A stretch of DNA of 38,335 bases from Nemertoderma westbladi (lineage: Eukaryota > Xenacoelomorpha > Nemertodermatida > Nemertodermatidae). The position numbers and the translations under genes were made by a program. How positions within the stretch are numbered: the first letter of the stretch is position 1; each line of letters begins with the position of its first letter. The stretch lies in assembly GCA_032718475.1 (NCBI GenBank), contig JAUCBJ010005153.1, forward strand, positions 1-38,335, read 5' to 3'. The notes beneath the pieces were generated by a model. That model saw only the letters and a program-made list of their open reading frames with translations, had not been told where the DNA came from and searched no databases. Positions 27,609-38,186 of this stretch are shown here, one piece after another.

Positions 27609-30600
27609 TTATGTTGGGGAGTCCCTAGATGTTTGTTGGATCAGGTAGGTGGTCGTGGGAAGAGTATCTTGCCTTCCATAGTTTCCGGAGAGTTCTCGGT
27701 CTCTTTCCAGTAAACATAAACGGCCAACTGGGCGATTGAGCTGCTGTGTCTCGAAGACAATTCCCGGTTTCTTAAAGTTACGTCGCATGATGACGAGTTC
27801 TACCGATCGCACCAAACCATCATCCGAGATGTGAGTCTCCATGATACGACCTGTCTGCCACCGCTTACGTGGAAGATCTGAATCCACAATAAGGACCATG
27901 TCTCCAGCGCTGACGTTTTCTTGCTGCGCAAACCACTTAGTTCGAAGTTGTAGCGTGGGCAGATAATGTTTTTCCAAATGGTCAGCGAAACGACGGGATA
28001 ACAACTGCATAAGTTGCCAAGTTTGTCGGCAGTATTCGTCTCCGTCTGTGATTTCCGATCGTGGGAGCATGGCTACAAGTTTCTTCAGTAGGAAGTGCGC
28101 GGGTGTTAGCGCTTCCAGGGAATCGGGACTCGATGAGACTGGCATAAGCGGTCTCTCGTTGAGATAGGCGGCGATTTCCTCCATTAACGTCCGCAAAAGT
28201 TCGTCGGTGAGATACGCGCGGCACGGCACTATAAAGTGAAATGCGGTCTTCACGCTCCTGATTAATCTCTCCCAACTTCCTCCCCACCAAGGGGCGTTGG
28301 CGGCGTTGAAGGTCCAGCTAGACGCTGTTACCCTTAGCTGATCGTCCACCTGTCTTTGGTTCCAATCTTTGACGTAAACCTTGATTTCATTGTTGGCACC
28401 AATGAAGTTCGTTCCCTTATCAGATCTCATCGTGTTACTAGTTCCAAAGCGAGCGATCTGTCGTCGTAAGCTCAATAGGAAGCTGTTGGTAGATAAATCG
28501 TTCACCATATCAAGATGGATAGCTCTACAAGTCATACAAACAAAGATGACACACCATCTCTTGACTATAGTCCTAGCACGATATACTTCAATAGGGCCAA
28601 ATAAATCTACACCGGTATTAGTAAAGGGTGGTTCATAGAAGCTTACTCGTTCCCTAGGTAATTCTGCCTCTCGCTGTGTTAAAGGCCTACTGAATGCTTT
28701 CCTACAGGGTATGCAGTTCCCAAGAACTTGGTTCAGAGCTCTATGGGGTTTATAAAAATAATAGCGAGTTCGAATTTCGCTAAGAACTCGTTCTCTACCA
28801 GCATGATAAAGTTTGCTGTGAACATCTACAATCATCTTGATTTGTATTTCAAGATTTCTAATGAGTATGGGAAACTTAGTGTCAAAGGATAATGGAGCGT
28901 TAGTTAGTCTTCCTCCAACACGTATTAACCCATCTATCATTGTGCTAGAGAAACGATCCCTTAAGCGCATCTGTGGATTTCTCAACAACAGGAAATACTT
29001 ATCGGAATCCTCATAGCATTGCAGGAGTCTCAGCATCTGCTTATTGGTTTCTTCATGCTCCTGATAACTGATCTTCTCCTTCAGAAACCTGTCGGATATC
29101 TTATATTTGGGAAGATCTTTAACAACATGGACCTGCACAGATGTCAGTGGAGCGGTATCGCTATTGGTCTTCGTCCTGGAGTAGTGATGATGAAAACATC
29201 GCTTTAAATATGTAACGGCCTTACAGAGCCGATTCCAGGAACTGTAGTGATATATCGCTCTCTGCAGGAGAGGTGAGAGTCCTTGCGAGACGTCTGGTAT
29301 TCCAGATTTCCAATCCTTCTCTCTGATTTCCACAACAGACTTATTTGTGGCTGTGTGTTTCGGATCCAAAGCGTCGTCTCCGGAAGTGTGTAGTACAGAC
29401 AGATCTACCACGGGTTTAAATAACTTCGATTTACTCGCCCGAGTTTTAGGTTTGACTTTCTCCGCTCCCTTGGCCTGTCTAATCTCCGCTGTAGTAAGAT
29501 GAGGAGGCCATTCATCCTCTTCTTTGCTTAGAAAGTCGGGTCCACCTAACCAGTCTGGAGTATCTATCAGTTCTTGTGGAGTTGCTCCCCTGGAGGCGAT
29601 GTCTGCTGGATTTATCGTTCCGGGGCAATGTCTCCATTGATCCATCTTCGTGCGACTAAGTATAATGGCTACTCTGTTGGTAACAAAGACGCTGAACTGA
29701 CAGACTTCATTGGTTATATACTCCAACACGAGTAAAGCATCGGTCCAATAGACAGTTTTCTCCAGTGGATATTCGATCTGTTCTGTTACATTCCGGCCGA
29801 TGGCTGTAGCGTATAGAGCCGCTTTTAACTCCGCTCGAGGAACTTTCAACTTGTTGTTTATCAATGCCTTAGAGGTTACCAAGGCGACTTTGATTCCATC
29901 CGGAGTTTCAACTCTCAGGTAGGCTACTATACCTATTCCCATATCGCTGGCGTCTCCAAACACATGGAGTTGATAGGAATACGTAGGGAGAACATGACCA
30001 AAATATGAACGGGAAATTATAAAGTTCTCGATGGCTGGTAGAGAATCTTCCCATTTCATCCACTTCTTTAATAGTTCTCCCTTAAGTGGATCGTCCCATG
30101 AGTGGTTTTCAAGCCACATTTGTTGTACTAAACTCCGAGCAATCAATATAACTGGGCTAATAAATCCCAATGGATCGAAATAAGTGCTCAGGATACTTAA
30201 ACAAATCCGTTTAGTCCGAACTGTATTATCTCGCTGTTTTAACTGGAAAAACAGGATATCTCTCTCTGTGTCCCATTTCAAACCAAGTGTCTTGGTTTCT
30301 GGAAGATCGTCTTTGATTAGGTCTAGATCTTTCGCTCCTCGATCTTCTACCGGGATCGATTCCAGAAACTCACGGGAGTTGCTGGCGAATTTAGTTAATC
30401 GAAATCCACTTCTTTTTAAGCACTCTACCGTTCCTTTGGCGACATCAATGGCTTCTTCAACTGATGGAAGGGACTTTAAATTGTCGTCCATGTATATATC
30501 CCGTTTGATGTTGTCGATCACCTCTTTAGAGAAGGCGTCCCGGTTGTCATCAGCAGTGGTGCGCACTACTGAACAGGCGTTTGAAGGGCTTGAGATGATC

Positions 30601-30632
30601 CCAAAAGCCTGGATGGTCATCCAATACTCCAC
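27609..30632 (-). CDS. BEL/Pao pol: RT end, RNase H and integrase
   Basis: One open frame of 1,007 codons from within the RT; the ATG at 30632 is internal to the protein. RT catalytic IYMDDNL is at about 30481-30501 and GFRLTKFASNS follows. RNase H shows VFGDASDMGIGIVAYL, then VPRAELKAAL and VYWTDALLVL. Integrase has the zinc region (HSKLYHAGRERVL, then CIPCRK) and the DDE residues in NTGVDLFGP, MRSDKGTNFIG and GSWERLIRSVK, then a C-terminal WFAQQENVSAGDMVLI block. The catalytic residues expected are all present, so only the 5' part is damaged. RNase H removes template RNA and integrase inserts the cDNA. Confidence 0.9.
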   Translation of the reverse strand: MEYWMTIQAFGIISSPSNACSVVRTTADDNRDAFSKEVIDNIKRDIYMDDNLKSLPSVEEAIDVAKGTVECLKRSGFRLTKFASNSREFLESIPVEDRGAKDLDLIKDDLPETKTLGLKWDTERDILFFQLKQRDNTVRTKRICLSILSTYFDPLGFISPVILIARSLVQQMWLENHSWDDPLKGELLKKWMKWEDSLPAIENFIISRSYFGHVLPTYSYQLHVFGDASDMGIGIVAYLRVETPDGIKVALVTSKALINNKLKVPRAELKAALYATAIGRNVTEQIEYPLEKTVYWTDALLVLEYITNEVCQFSVFVTNRVAIILSRTKMDQWRHCPGTINPADIASRGATPQELIDTPDWLGGPDFLSKEEDEWPPHLTTAEIRQAKGAEKVKPKTRASKSKLFKPVVDLSVLHTSGDDALDPKHTATNKSVVEIREKDWKSGIPDVSQGLSPLLQRAIYHYSSWNRLCKAVTYLKRCFHHHYSRTKTNSDTAPLTSVQVHVVKDLPKYKISDRFLKEKISYQEHEETNKQMLRLLQCYEDSDKYFLLLRNPQMRLRDRFSSTMIDGLIRVGGRLTNAPLSFDTKFPILIRNLEIQIKMIVDVHSKLYHAGRERVLSEIRTRYYFYKPHRALNQVLGNCIPCRKAFSRPLTQREAELPRERVSFYEPPFTNTGVDLFGPIEVYRARTIVKRWCVIFVCMTCRAIHLDMVNDLSTNSFLLSLRRQIARFGTSNTMRSDKGTNFIGANNEIKVYVKDWNQRQVDDQLRVTASSWTFNAANAPWWGGSWERLIRSVKTAFHFIVPCRAYLTDELLRTLMEEIAAYLNERPLMPVSSSPDSLEALTPAHFLLKKLVAMLPRSEITDGDEYCRQTWQLMQLLSRRFADHLEKHYLPTLQLRTKWFAQQENVSAGDMVLIVDSDLPRKRWQTGRIMETHISDDGLVRSVELVIMRRNFKKPGIVFETQQLNRPVGRLCLLERDRELSGNYGRQDTLPTTTYLIQQTSRDSPT

Positions 30633-31478
30633 CGGTTTCTGGTTGAGGTCTCCTTCTGGCCACCACAGAAATCGTAGGCTGTCTCATCCCTATCCAGCGC
30701 CTTGACTTGTAAGAACATGCCTTCTATATCGGAGGCGAAAGCGATTGAATATTGTCTTAATCTTAAGAGTATTCCCAACAAGGATTGGAGTAAGTTGGGT
30801 CCTGGTAACAACTCGGAATTAAGGGATTGGCCCATGTAGAGGGCGGAGCCGTCAAAATACTACCCGTACTTCATGGGGTTTACCGGGTTTGGGAACATAA
30901 TGATATGTTAAATAGTACGTTCCCTCAGTTATGGGTGTTTCTTCCGGTACTCGCTCCGCATATCCCTTGTTAATAAATTTCTTCAACTGAGTCTGATACA
31001 TTTCTTTAGCTGAAGCATTTGCCGTAAGGCGTCGATGTAGTTGAGCAATTCTTTTCTCCGCCAAGGGTCGGTTGTTTATGAATTTTGGTTCTCTCTTTCG
31101 GAATGGTAGACTGATTTCATATCTACCTTGATCTTTAAGAAAACGTGTAGTTGTCTCCTGGATCTGCTTGGCTCTTTCTTCTTCTACCGATAGGGCCTTA
31201 TCGTAGGAATTGGGCTCTACAGCCTCTTGAGTAAAGAATCGTACGGCGTGTTCATCCCGAGTCTTCGCGTTATAGCGCTCTACTACGTCATTCAGTTCGT
31301 CGTTATAGTCAACTTGTCCTGATGGACGAATGAGTTGACGTCACTTGGTTTTGCCAAGTCTCGTTTTCCGTAAGGAGATCGATGGTATTCTCCTCGTCGA
31401 AGAGTTGGTGGATGTCGTCATTATCTGAGGAGTATGGTGTTCCCTCAGTTGGGTCGTCTACCTCACTGCTCTCCGCTT
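30633..31478 (-). pseudogene. BEL/Pao pol: N-terminal RT, frameshifted
   Basis: Coding in several frames reads an acidic linker, QIQETTTRFLKDQGRYE, LAEKRIAQLHRRL, YYLTYHYVPKPGKPHEVRVVF, then GQSLNSELLPGPNLL and IEGMFLQVKA. Breaks are seen near 31335, at about 30855 (an extra T after RVVF) and near 30685, where the LRFLWW block falls out of frame. The order matches the plus-strand BEL fragment exactly, so this is the upstream half of the same pol. Confidence 0.8.
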
Positions 31479-31970
31479 CTTGGTTTAAATGCTTCTGTTG
31501 ATCCGATTCCTTGTAAGTTACATATTTTACATTTTGCTAAATATATTATATCTTTGTCATCACAGGTAAGGCGCTGTTTAATTTCATATTTAGTTTTCAA
31601 ACGGGTCGAGGTTAATCCGAATTGTTTTGTTGGTTTTATCGCTTCACATGGTATACATTTCTGTCTTCTGTCTTGTACATTTTTTAGATCCAGCATGTGT
31701 TGTATTTGCCTGGTTCTTCTGCTTTGATGTTAAACTGGATGGAGCTAAAATTCCCTTTAGCGTAGGGGCCCTATGGTTAATATTTACTATTTTATAAGAG
31801 TCAATGAGTTGCTTGGTCCTGATGTCTGTTCTTAGAATAGGTGTATGTTTGTCTACTATCTTTTGTATTGATCCTAATATAGGTTCAGTGTTACTAACAT
31901 AAAATATGGTATATTTACTTTTATTTCGTTTTTTATCATTTTGTAGAGATTCTAACTAACTGTGTCTGAA
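31479..31970 (-). pseudogene. PLE-B fragment, inverted copy (linker and start of GIY-YIG)
   Basis: On the minus strand this encodes the region between RT and endonuclease of a Penelope-like element: PILRTDIRTKQLIDSYK, RAPTLKGILAPSSL, then GSKKC, a Cys motif and LTCDDKDIIYLAKCKICNLQ. An 8-bp duplication (AGACAGAA) shifts the frame within the Cys motif. Its segment 31479-31694 is the inverted copy of 31973-32180. It joins BEL pol coding at 31478-31479. Confidence 0.78.
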
Positions 31971-31972
31971 TA

Positions 31973-32465
31973 GCTGGATCTAAAAAATGTACAAGACAGA
32001 AATGTATACCATGTGAAGCGATAAAACCAACAAAACAATTCGGATTAACCTCGACCCGTTTGAAAACTAAATATGAAATTAAACAGCGCCTTACCTGTGA
32101 TGACAAAGATATATTATATTTAGCAAAATGTAAAATATGTAACTTACAAGGAATCGGATCAACAGAAACATTTAAACCAAGGCTATCACAATATAAGTGT
32201 AATATAAAGCATCATAAGCCAGCCACAAACGACTATAGAGAAACATTTTTGTAAAAATGAAAACCATGATTTTTCGCATTTCGAAATAACACCCATTGAA
32301 AAGGTCCATTACAAAGGCAGGGGAAAGAAAGATCAGCGACGGGAGATCCGTACAAGGGAAGGATACTGGCAGTGCACCTTAAGAACAATCAAGCCATTTG
32401 GTCTCAACACTATAAATGAAGCGGTTTGCAATAATTTCGGCTTAGACGTATTTAATCCAGATTAG
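31973..32465 (+). pseudogene. PLE-B C-terminal GIY-YIG end, direct copy
   Basis: The frame reads GSKKCTRQKCIPCEAIKP, LTCDDKDILYLAKCKICNLQ and GIGSTETFKPRLSQYKC. A shift near 32240 leads into HFCKNENHDF and ends in REIRTREGYWQCTLRTIKPF with a final NPD and TAG at 32463-32465. It precedes another PLE-B reading frame in the same orientation, an arrangement like the pseudo-LTR at the 5' end of Penelope-like elements, which are often inserted as partial tandem copies. Confidence 0.78.
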
Positions 32466-32749
32466 AGAACTCATTATGTAGACTAATGTACTGTAGACGC
32501 TTAATTTTCATGGAAACTGTAATGAATTAGCTATTTACTTATTTAATTATTTAAATCACTTGAAAAAGAAATATTATATTATTTCGAAAGCTTGTGTAAT
32601 TTCTTATAATTTTTATTTAACGTGGTTGATCTTGGTTTCCTTACAATTATATTTATAATATATTTAATTTTTGTAACCGGATCCCACACCCCAACGGCTT
32701 TGATTTGCTAAATTTATAATCTATATTATCTAAGCCGTAGAAGAATATA

Positions 32750-33712
32750 ATGTCTAGCTATAATAATACAAATTCCGGAAAACGATCCCTCTACTTTCAA
32801 CTTTCTAATATAGGAGTGAGTTTAAAGTCATGTGAATACCAATTACATTTTCTTAAGGATTGTGAAATTAATGGAGTCATTCCTCGAGGTATTTTAACAA
32901 TTTTAATTAAACATGCAGAGTTACGCAAAAAAGAGTTATGTGCGAATTTTTTATCACTTAAAGCGAAAATAAGAAGGGTTACAGACACACATCAATGCAA
33001 GGAATTAATAACTAAATGTCACAGGTATTTATTTAGAAAATCTCAAGAAATGTACAGTCGTATTTTGAAGAAAAAACAATCACTAATAAAGGAGATTACA
33101 AACTACCAAGGGGAAGTAGGCCAATCAGAAATAAGCCCAACACAAACCCCCTTACAGAATGTACACCAGCAGCATGAAACACACGCCCGGCATAGGTTTG
33201 GACACATGCACACTTTGCAAGGTTCACGTAGTCGATTTAGAAATAGACAGAAGCTGGCCGAAAAAATAGAGGACGGTATAAGAAACAATATTTGTGACCC
33301 AAGAATATTTGATCCGTTAGTAGCAGATGGCTTGTCCCTATCTGACAATCAAAAAACGCTACTTCGATTGGGACCTTCATTTTGCCCCACACCAATGACT
33401 GTTGATTTGTATCAAGCACATTTGGACTGCAATGACTTTGCAACTAGATTACGTGACAAATACAACCACGTAATAAAAGGAGTCGATGTAAATACTGAAA
33501 AAGAATCATTGAATACTACCCAGGATGATGACGATAACAACGAATCGAGATGCAAACCAAAACAGCCATGGGAGGTAAGTAGACATTTTACTAAACCATC
33601 CAGAAATAGTACGCTGGAGCAATTTTTAACAATATATATACTGAAACGTTTAGTGATAGAACATGAAATACGTGGAAGACAATCTCTCTTCAGGAGAAAG
33701 GGAGGCTCTTAG
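32750..33712 (+). pseudogene. PLE-B N-terminal region
   Basis: A 320-residue frame from ATG 32750. It is basic and helical early on, then has a LRLGPSFCPTP segment, NDFATRLRDKYN, and HFTKPSRNSTLEQFL, all characteristic of the N-terminal part of Penelope-like proteins. The last ~20 residues after 33660 are out of frame; coding continues in the overlapping frame that begins at 33663. About 285 bp of AT-rich leader separates it from the upstream GIY-YIG end. Confidence 0.78.
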
Positions 33713-34785
33713 GGAACTGAAGCGGGCAATAAAGGATGATGAACAAGGAACCATTCTTAGGATACAGGATAAGGGCTCAAAACGCTTTGTTCTAACCAGT
33801 AAGGATAATTACGTAAGTGCAGTTGAAGATTACCTAGGTGACACTAATATTTTCATTAAACATAGTAATGATCCTACAGGTAAATACAAGAATAAAATAA
33901 AAGAATTTGTTAATAAATGGAAAGATTAATTATAATTAATTAAACGTTGTGAAAAATGGCTCACAAAGGATGACGTCAAACCTGGAACTGCTTTCGCAAA
34001 TGTGAAGACACACAAACCAAACTGGCCATTAAGGAATATTTTATCGGCCTGTGGGACAGCCTCAGAGAATCTGGGCCGTTTTCTAGAACATTTTTTAAAA
34101 AATTTTGCCACTGCACATAAAGCATATCTCAAAGACACACGTCATCTAATAAAATGGATTCAACAACAGAATAAAAGATTTGCCCCATTTCCCACTTCAA
34201 CAAAACTTATTTCGGTAGACATTACAAACTTCTTCCCTTCAGTGGATAACATAATGGGTATTGCAGCAGTTATGAGAACAATTACGGAACACCCAGATTT
34301 ATTACTAGAAGACTCTCCCCCAGTAGAATGTTTGACTGAAGCTCTAGAATTATGTTTAAATTGTAATAATTGTAGTTTTAATGGAAAACATTACACACAA
34401 GTGGATGGGTCGGCAATGGGCCCATCATTCTCTTGCTCTTACACAGACATTTTTGGTGCTGAATATATTGATACAGCAGTCCGAACTTCACCAAAGCCTC
34501 CAGAAGAATGGAAACGATTTAGAGATGATGGAATAGCTATTACACTTGAACAAGAAGATGAAGATATCAGTATTCTGATTGACCACCTCAACAATACCGT
34601 TAAACCTGGGAAAATAAAGTTTAAATTAGAAGAATATGGAAAGAAAATTAATTACTTAGATTTAACTATATTTTTTGATGACAATGGAATACTTCAAACA
34701 AAAATATACCACAAACCAACAGACGTCCATCAATATATATGTACGCACTCAGCCCATCCGCACAGTCAACTTAAACACTATCCCT
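33663..34785 (+). pseudogene. PLE-B reverse transcriptase
   Basis: NLSSGEREALRELKRAIKDD and a DKGSKRFVLTSKDNY block come first. A frameshift near 33928 is followed by TAFANVKTHKPNWPLRNI. Motif A is LISVDITNFFPSVD, motif B GSAMGPSFSCSYTDIF, and motif C RFRDDGIAI. Motif E INYLDLTIFF and the block KIYHKPTDVHQYICTHSAHP close the RT. Coding breaks off at about 34785 in unrelated LINE ORF1 sequence, so its own linker and GIY-YIG region are missing downstream. Motif C has Arg before Asp-Asp. Confidence 0.84.
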
Positions 34786-34797
34786 ATCCCTAAAGGA

Positions 34798-35194
34798 GGT
34801 CGATATATTCCACCGGCTTGGTCGGAAACGCTCGAACACTCAAACCCCTGAAGTTCTTCTCGCAAACGGTTCCAACAGGGTTAATTCTCGCCCCATAATA
34901 GTAAAATTATATGGGCACTCCTCGCGTAAAACCACTTTATGAAACCGAAAGAGTCTCACTGACGGGATATATGTCACAGAACATCTGACACGTGATCATG
35001 CGGCATTATTCCGACCAGAATCAAAGATGAAATCCTCTAATCGTATTTCTGCAGCCTTTACTTTCGACTGTGCTGTCTTCGTCCATGTCAAACCCGACGA
35101 CAAAGCAATAAAGATGGATAATATTTCAAATCTACATGACCTCGAAAGGGTAATTGTCCCTAGTGGTTCTGGTGGCAACAATGGTGCAGCCTGA
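34798..35194 (+). pseudogene. LINE ORF1 C-terminal domain fragment
   Basis: The frame reads DIFHRLGRKR, SRPIIVKLYGHSSRK, then IYVTEHLTRDHAALF, a Phe-rich stretch and VFVHVKPDDKAIKMDN, ending at TGA 35192-35194. HRLG, RPIIVK, the LT-containing block and the final Lys/Asp-rich strand are the landmarks of L1-like ORF1 nucleic-acid-binding domains in invertebrate LINEs. One in-frame TGA lies near 34939. It abuts the broken end of PLE-B, and no ORF2 follows. Confidence 0.6.
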
Positions 35195-35936
35195 ACTAAC
35201 TTGGGAATGTTTGGCTAGTCTAGACGAGTATTGCAGTTGATCTCATTAAGTTGCCCTTAACTTTATCATTAGCTCAAGTCTATGCTATACTACTTTCCTT
35301 CAATGAACAACTTTTTTTTTCTCTGTTTAGGCCCCTCCTTTTTTTATCACAAAAAAGTTAAGATGTTCTCTCTTTTTGTTTAATTGGAAATTATTCGCTA
35401 CTCAATTTTTTCTTTTTTTTAGTCATACAACTTCTATTTGGAAATGCAGAAATGTATAATAGATATGGTACTGGTGATCAACTTCAAGATTGTGCTTATA
35501 TTTATGAAAATTTTTGAATTTAAACTCAATATATTTTTTGGGGTTATTGATTGCCAACTTAATGATTTCCTGCCACTCGACCGCCAGTGTGTCATATGGG
35601 ATTTGAAATTCGACTACACGTACGTTGCATTTCCCCAGTTACCCATCCTAACCCTATCCTATCACCCATCTGTGTCGCATGCAATCGCCCACCACACTGT
35701 GTACTGCGTGCTATCTATTATACTGTACGTTTTTATTACGATTATTGATTACACAACTCAATGATTCTTGTTCTTATTATATGATTCTTATTATACTGAT
35801 ATTACCCTTTTTTTGACTGCTTTTTCTGTCAGCAGTATTGTTTTACGCTAGTTTTATCAACCCACTGGCTTGTTATACCCATATAAATCACACCACGGCA
35901 AGTCTACAGTAGTTTAGGTCCATTAGCGGTAGTTAG
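35195..35936. other. Intergenic, T-rich
   Basis: No gene is supported. T-rich tracts at 35309-35345 and 35400-35425 may be 3' sequence of the ORF1-bearing element. The open frame at 35438-35764 is hydrophobic by composition and shows no motif. Confidence 0.35.
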
Positions 35937-36188
35937 GATTCGCTACGCGGGTATTGTTGTCTCGCGAGTTTGGTCTGTTTCTGTAGACTGTATTTCTGCC
36001 TCACCAGTTAGGGACCGGTTACCCCGATTGTCAAGTTAGCCCGGGCATTTGATTCGCCCAAGTTTAGGGGAAGACATCAGGCACCGATCTCGCCAGTAGT
36101 AGTTTGTGTACATTGGTATCTATTATTTAGGCCCGATTGTTGGGATTTTACAGTAGATATTGTACAGCAGTCACTGGATTCTACAATG
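35937..36188. repeat. Dispersed repeat, copy 2 (pair with 8.6 kb)
   Basis: Starts GATTCGCTACGCGGGTATTG and ends GGATTCTACAATG; matches 8621-8880 in order along the same strand, with an internal gap of a few tens of bases near the right end. Both edges coincide, which supports a discrete element end or a short nonautonomous repeat rather than random similarity. Confidence 0.65.
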
Positions 36189-36895
36189 AAAATATTTACA
36201 TCTTAAAATATTGTGTGTATGATAATTTATAATAGTTAGAATGTTGTTATAGCTTTCGATACAGTATAGTATACCATCCATCTGTTGCAATATACAACAG
36301 AGCTGCTTGCCGGCTATCATGCATTATATTATACAGTAAATACATAATAAGGTATTCTGCTGTTGTAATCCATAACTTCGCTTGTGGTTTGGGCTGTAAT
36401 ATCTCTATTTAACCCCACTTTTACAACACTGCACTTTAGGTTCATTACTTAGTGTTTCGACTATCCCGTTCTGGTGGTTCCATTAACAATATTGATTTTA
36501 TCTCTTTACATTAATATAATTGTGTAATGAAAGGATATCCTCTGCATGTGGAAGGTCATCAACTTTATTAAAATGGGATTTCTTCATTCTATACAAAGAA
36601 GAAGATGAGATTTTGACATGCCACTTGTACAGTACAGTCACATGAAGTTGTTTACCAGTGCTTGAATTTCTGCATTCTGCGATTTAATGGCTTCACACCT
36701 GATTAAATTATCCAATTTCCGAAGAACATAACCAACTTCCGACGATGTAATAACAGTAGCGCTGACCATGCATTGCAGTGACATTCATACATGCACGACG
36801 CACGTATAGAGTATGCAAGCACGCGGCTCGCACATGGAAATCGAGTTTTTGAGTTGAGTTGTATTATTCAAATAGCAGACAACTTACCACAGAAA
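36189..36895. other. Intergenic, no feature seen
   Basis: Moderately AT-rich sequence with no coding motif, tandem repeat or recognisable element. Confidence 0.35.
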
Positions 36896-37243
36896 ACCGT
36901 GTGTGGGAGTGGGGGTCTGTGTATGTGGGAGTGGGGAGGGTGGGGGGTGGGGGTGCCAGGTTGGGGTGGGGGATGGGGTGGGGTGGAGTGAGGGGGTAGG
37001 CGGTGGGGGTGGAGGGCGGGGGGGGGGGGGGGGGCATGAGGGACAAGGGGTTGGGGACAGGGGTTGTGAGAGGCCGGTTGAGTACCAGAATAGACAGAGT
37101 TAATTGATGGTTAGATTAGAACGGAGTGGATGACTGGGGTTGGTAAGTGGGGGGCAGAGCATGAGGGTGTGGGGTGGGAGGTGGGGGTGAGACATGAGGG
37201 TGGGGGCTGGAGTGGGGTTTTGGGTGAGACAGAGATGGGGGCA
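36896..37243. repeat. G-rich strand-asymmetric tract
   Basis: The plus strand has dozens of runs of three or more G separated by one to four bases, and a run of 17 or more G near 37019-37034, with almost no C. It has strong potential to form G-quadruplexes. Open frames on both strands are glycine-, proline- or histidine-rich artefacts. It lies inside what would be the first intron of the minus-strand gene at 37653-37989, or just 3' of it. Confidence 0.75.
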
Positions 37244-37652
37244 GACCTGTCGACATCGATCTATCCGCCATTAGCCAAGGCAAGTTATAAGCCACACTAC
37301 ACCACGGACTCTTCACAGCTGTTAAACACTCGGAGACTCTTGTTCTAGAGATCAGATCCAATATTGCTCGATCCCTTTCCAACCACGCCTTTCTAGGTCT
37401 GGAATTTGTAGAGCAAATGACATTGCCACGGACACCACGGTATTATACAGAGGACGTATAGGACTGCATGTGGGGGGCGACGACTGTACCATGTGACGAG
37501 TCTCATGACACGGGACAGGGGTGGTACCAATACCACAATTACAGTTTGCCATTGGCTCATCCTAATGATGCCTTTTACTGAACTTAATACTGACAACACT
37601 ATGTTAGAGACTGTTAGAGATTTATTCATACATAATATAAATATAATATTAC

Positions 37653-37989
37653 CTTCTACTATTTCCATTTCCAGTGGAGGATCAATTTTCTTGCGCTTTT
37701 TTGAGCAGTTCTTCGCCGTTGGTGTAACATGAACTGGTGCTAGTGGAGTACTATTCCTCAGAGTATCCAAAGATGTCTCGTACTCAGTTTCAAACGCTTT
37801 CACTGCCCTGCTGTGGCTCGCCGCCTGAATGGTGCCCTGATATTCCACATCACTCACGGAACAGGAAACAACACCTCCGACTTCTATCTTTCCGCGAACC
37901 TTGGAGGAACAACATATCCCATGTGTGCCGTCTTTCCAAACAATGAATACAAAGTTCGGGGGTCGAACCTCTCGGGAAGCTGTTGGCAT
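37653..37989 (-). CDS. Probable first coding exon of a host gene, BEN-protein-like N-terminus
   Basis: About 112 codons from ATG 37989. Residues 12-65 (FVFIVWKDGTHGICCSS, VRGKIEVGGVVSCSV, then YQGTI) resemble the small Tudor/SH3-like N-terminal domain often found in BEN-domain and related chromatin proteins. Residues 93-103 contain KKRKK, a likely nuclear localisation signal. The exon ends at AGTAGAAG with a GTAATATT donor (GT at 37651-37652 on the minus strand), and the open frame beyond it turns hydrophobic and unstructured. Later exons were not found down to 36.2 kb. Two CCAAT boxes lie about 200-230 bp upstream. The family link is tentative; the exon call is stronger. Confidence 0.55.
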
Positions 37990-38186
37990 ACTGATTACTG
38001 AATTTAGAATAAAAACACTAGTAAAAGTAAAATGTATAAAAAAATAATCGCAAAAGTGGTTTCAAGCAAACAGGAAAATATAACATGATGAAATGAGCCC
38101 TGCCTGTATCCATCCTTTAAGTAGATTACAGTAAGCGTAATAAACGTGCACACCGCTCTCACTGCCTCTTCTCTTCCTAAGCAGTG

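Larger units (their letters stand above)
27609..31478 (-). mobile_element. BEL/Pao retrotransposon, 5'-truncated
   Basis: Pol coding runs from 31478, where it is cut by a Penelope-like fragment, to the stop at 27609. gag, protease and the 5' LTR are missing. Relative to the plus-strand BEL fragment at 7.4-8.6 kb it is the same superfamily but a clearly different family by residue differences. Confidence 0.85.

Noticed and set aside
35438-35764. 108-codon hydrophobic open frame
   Set aside because: No motif, atypical composition for a gene, and T-rich DNA yields such frames.
36864-37382. Glycine-, proline- and histidine-rich open frames on both strands
   Set aside because: Composition artefacts of the G-rich tract.
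37393-37650. Continuation of the 37989 frame past 37653
   Set aside because: Beyond the GT donor the residues become unstructured and hydrophobic; read as intron.
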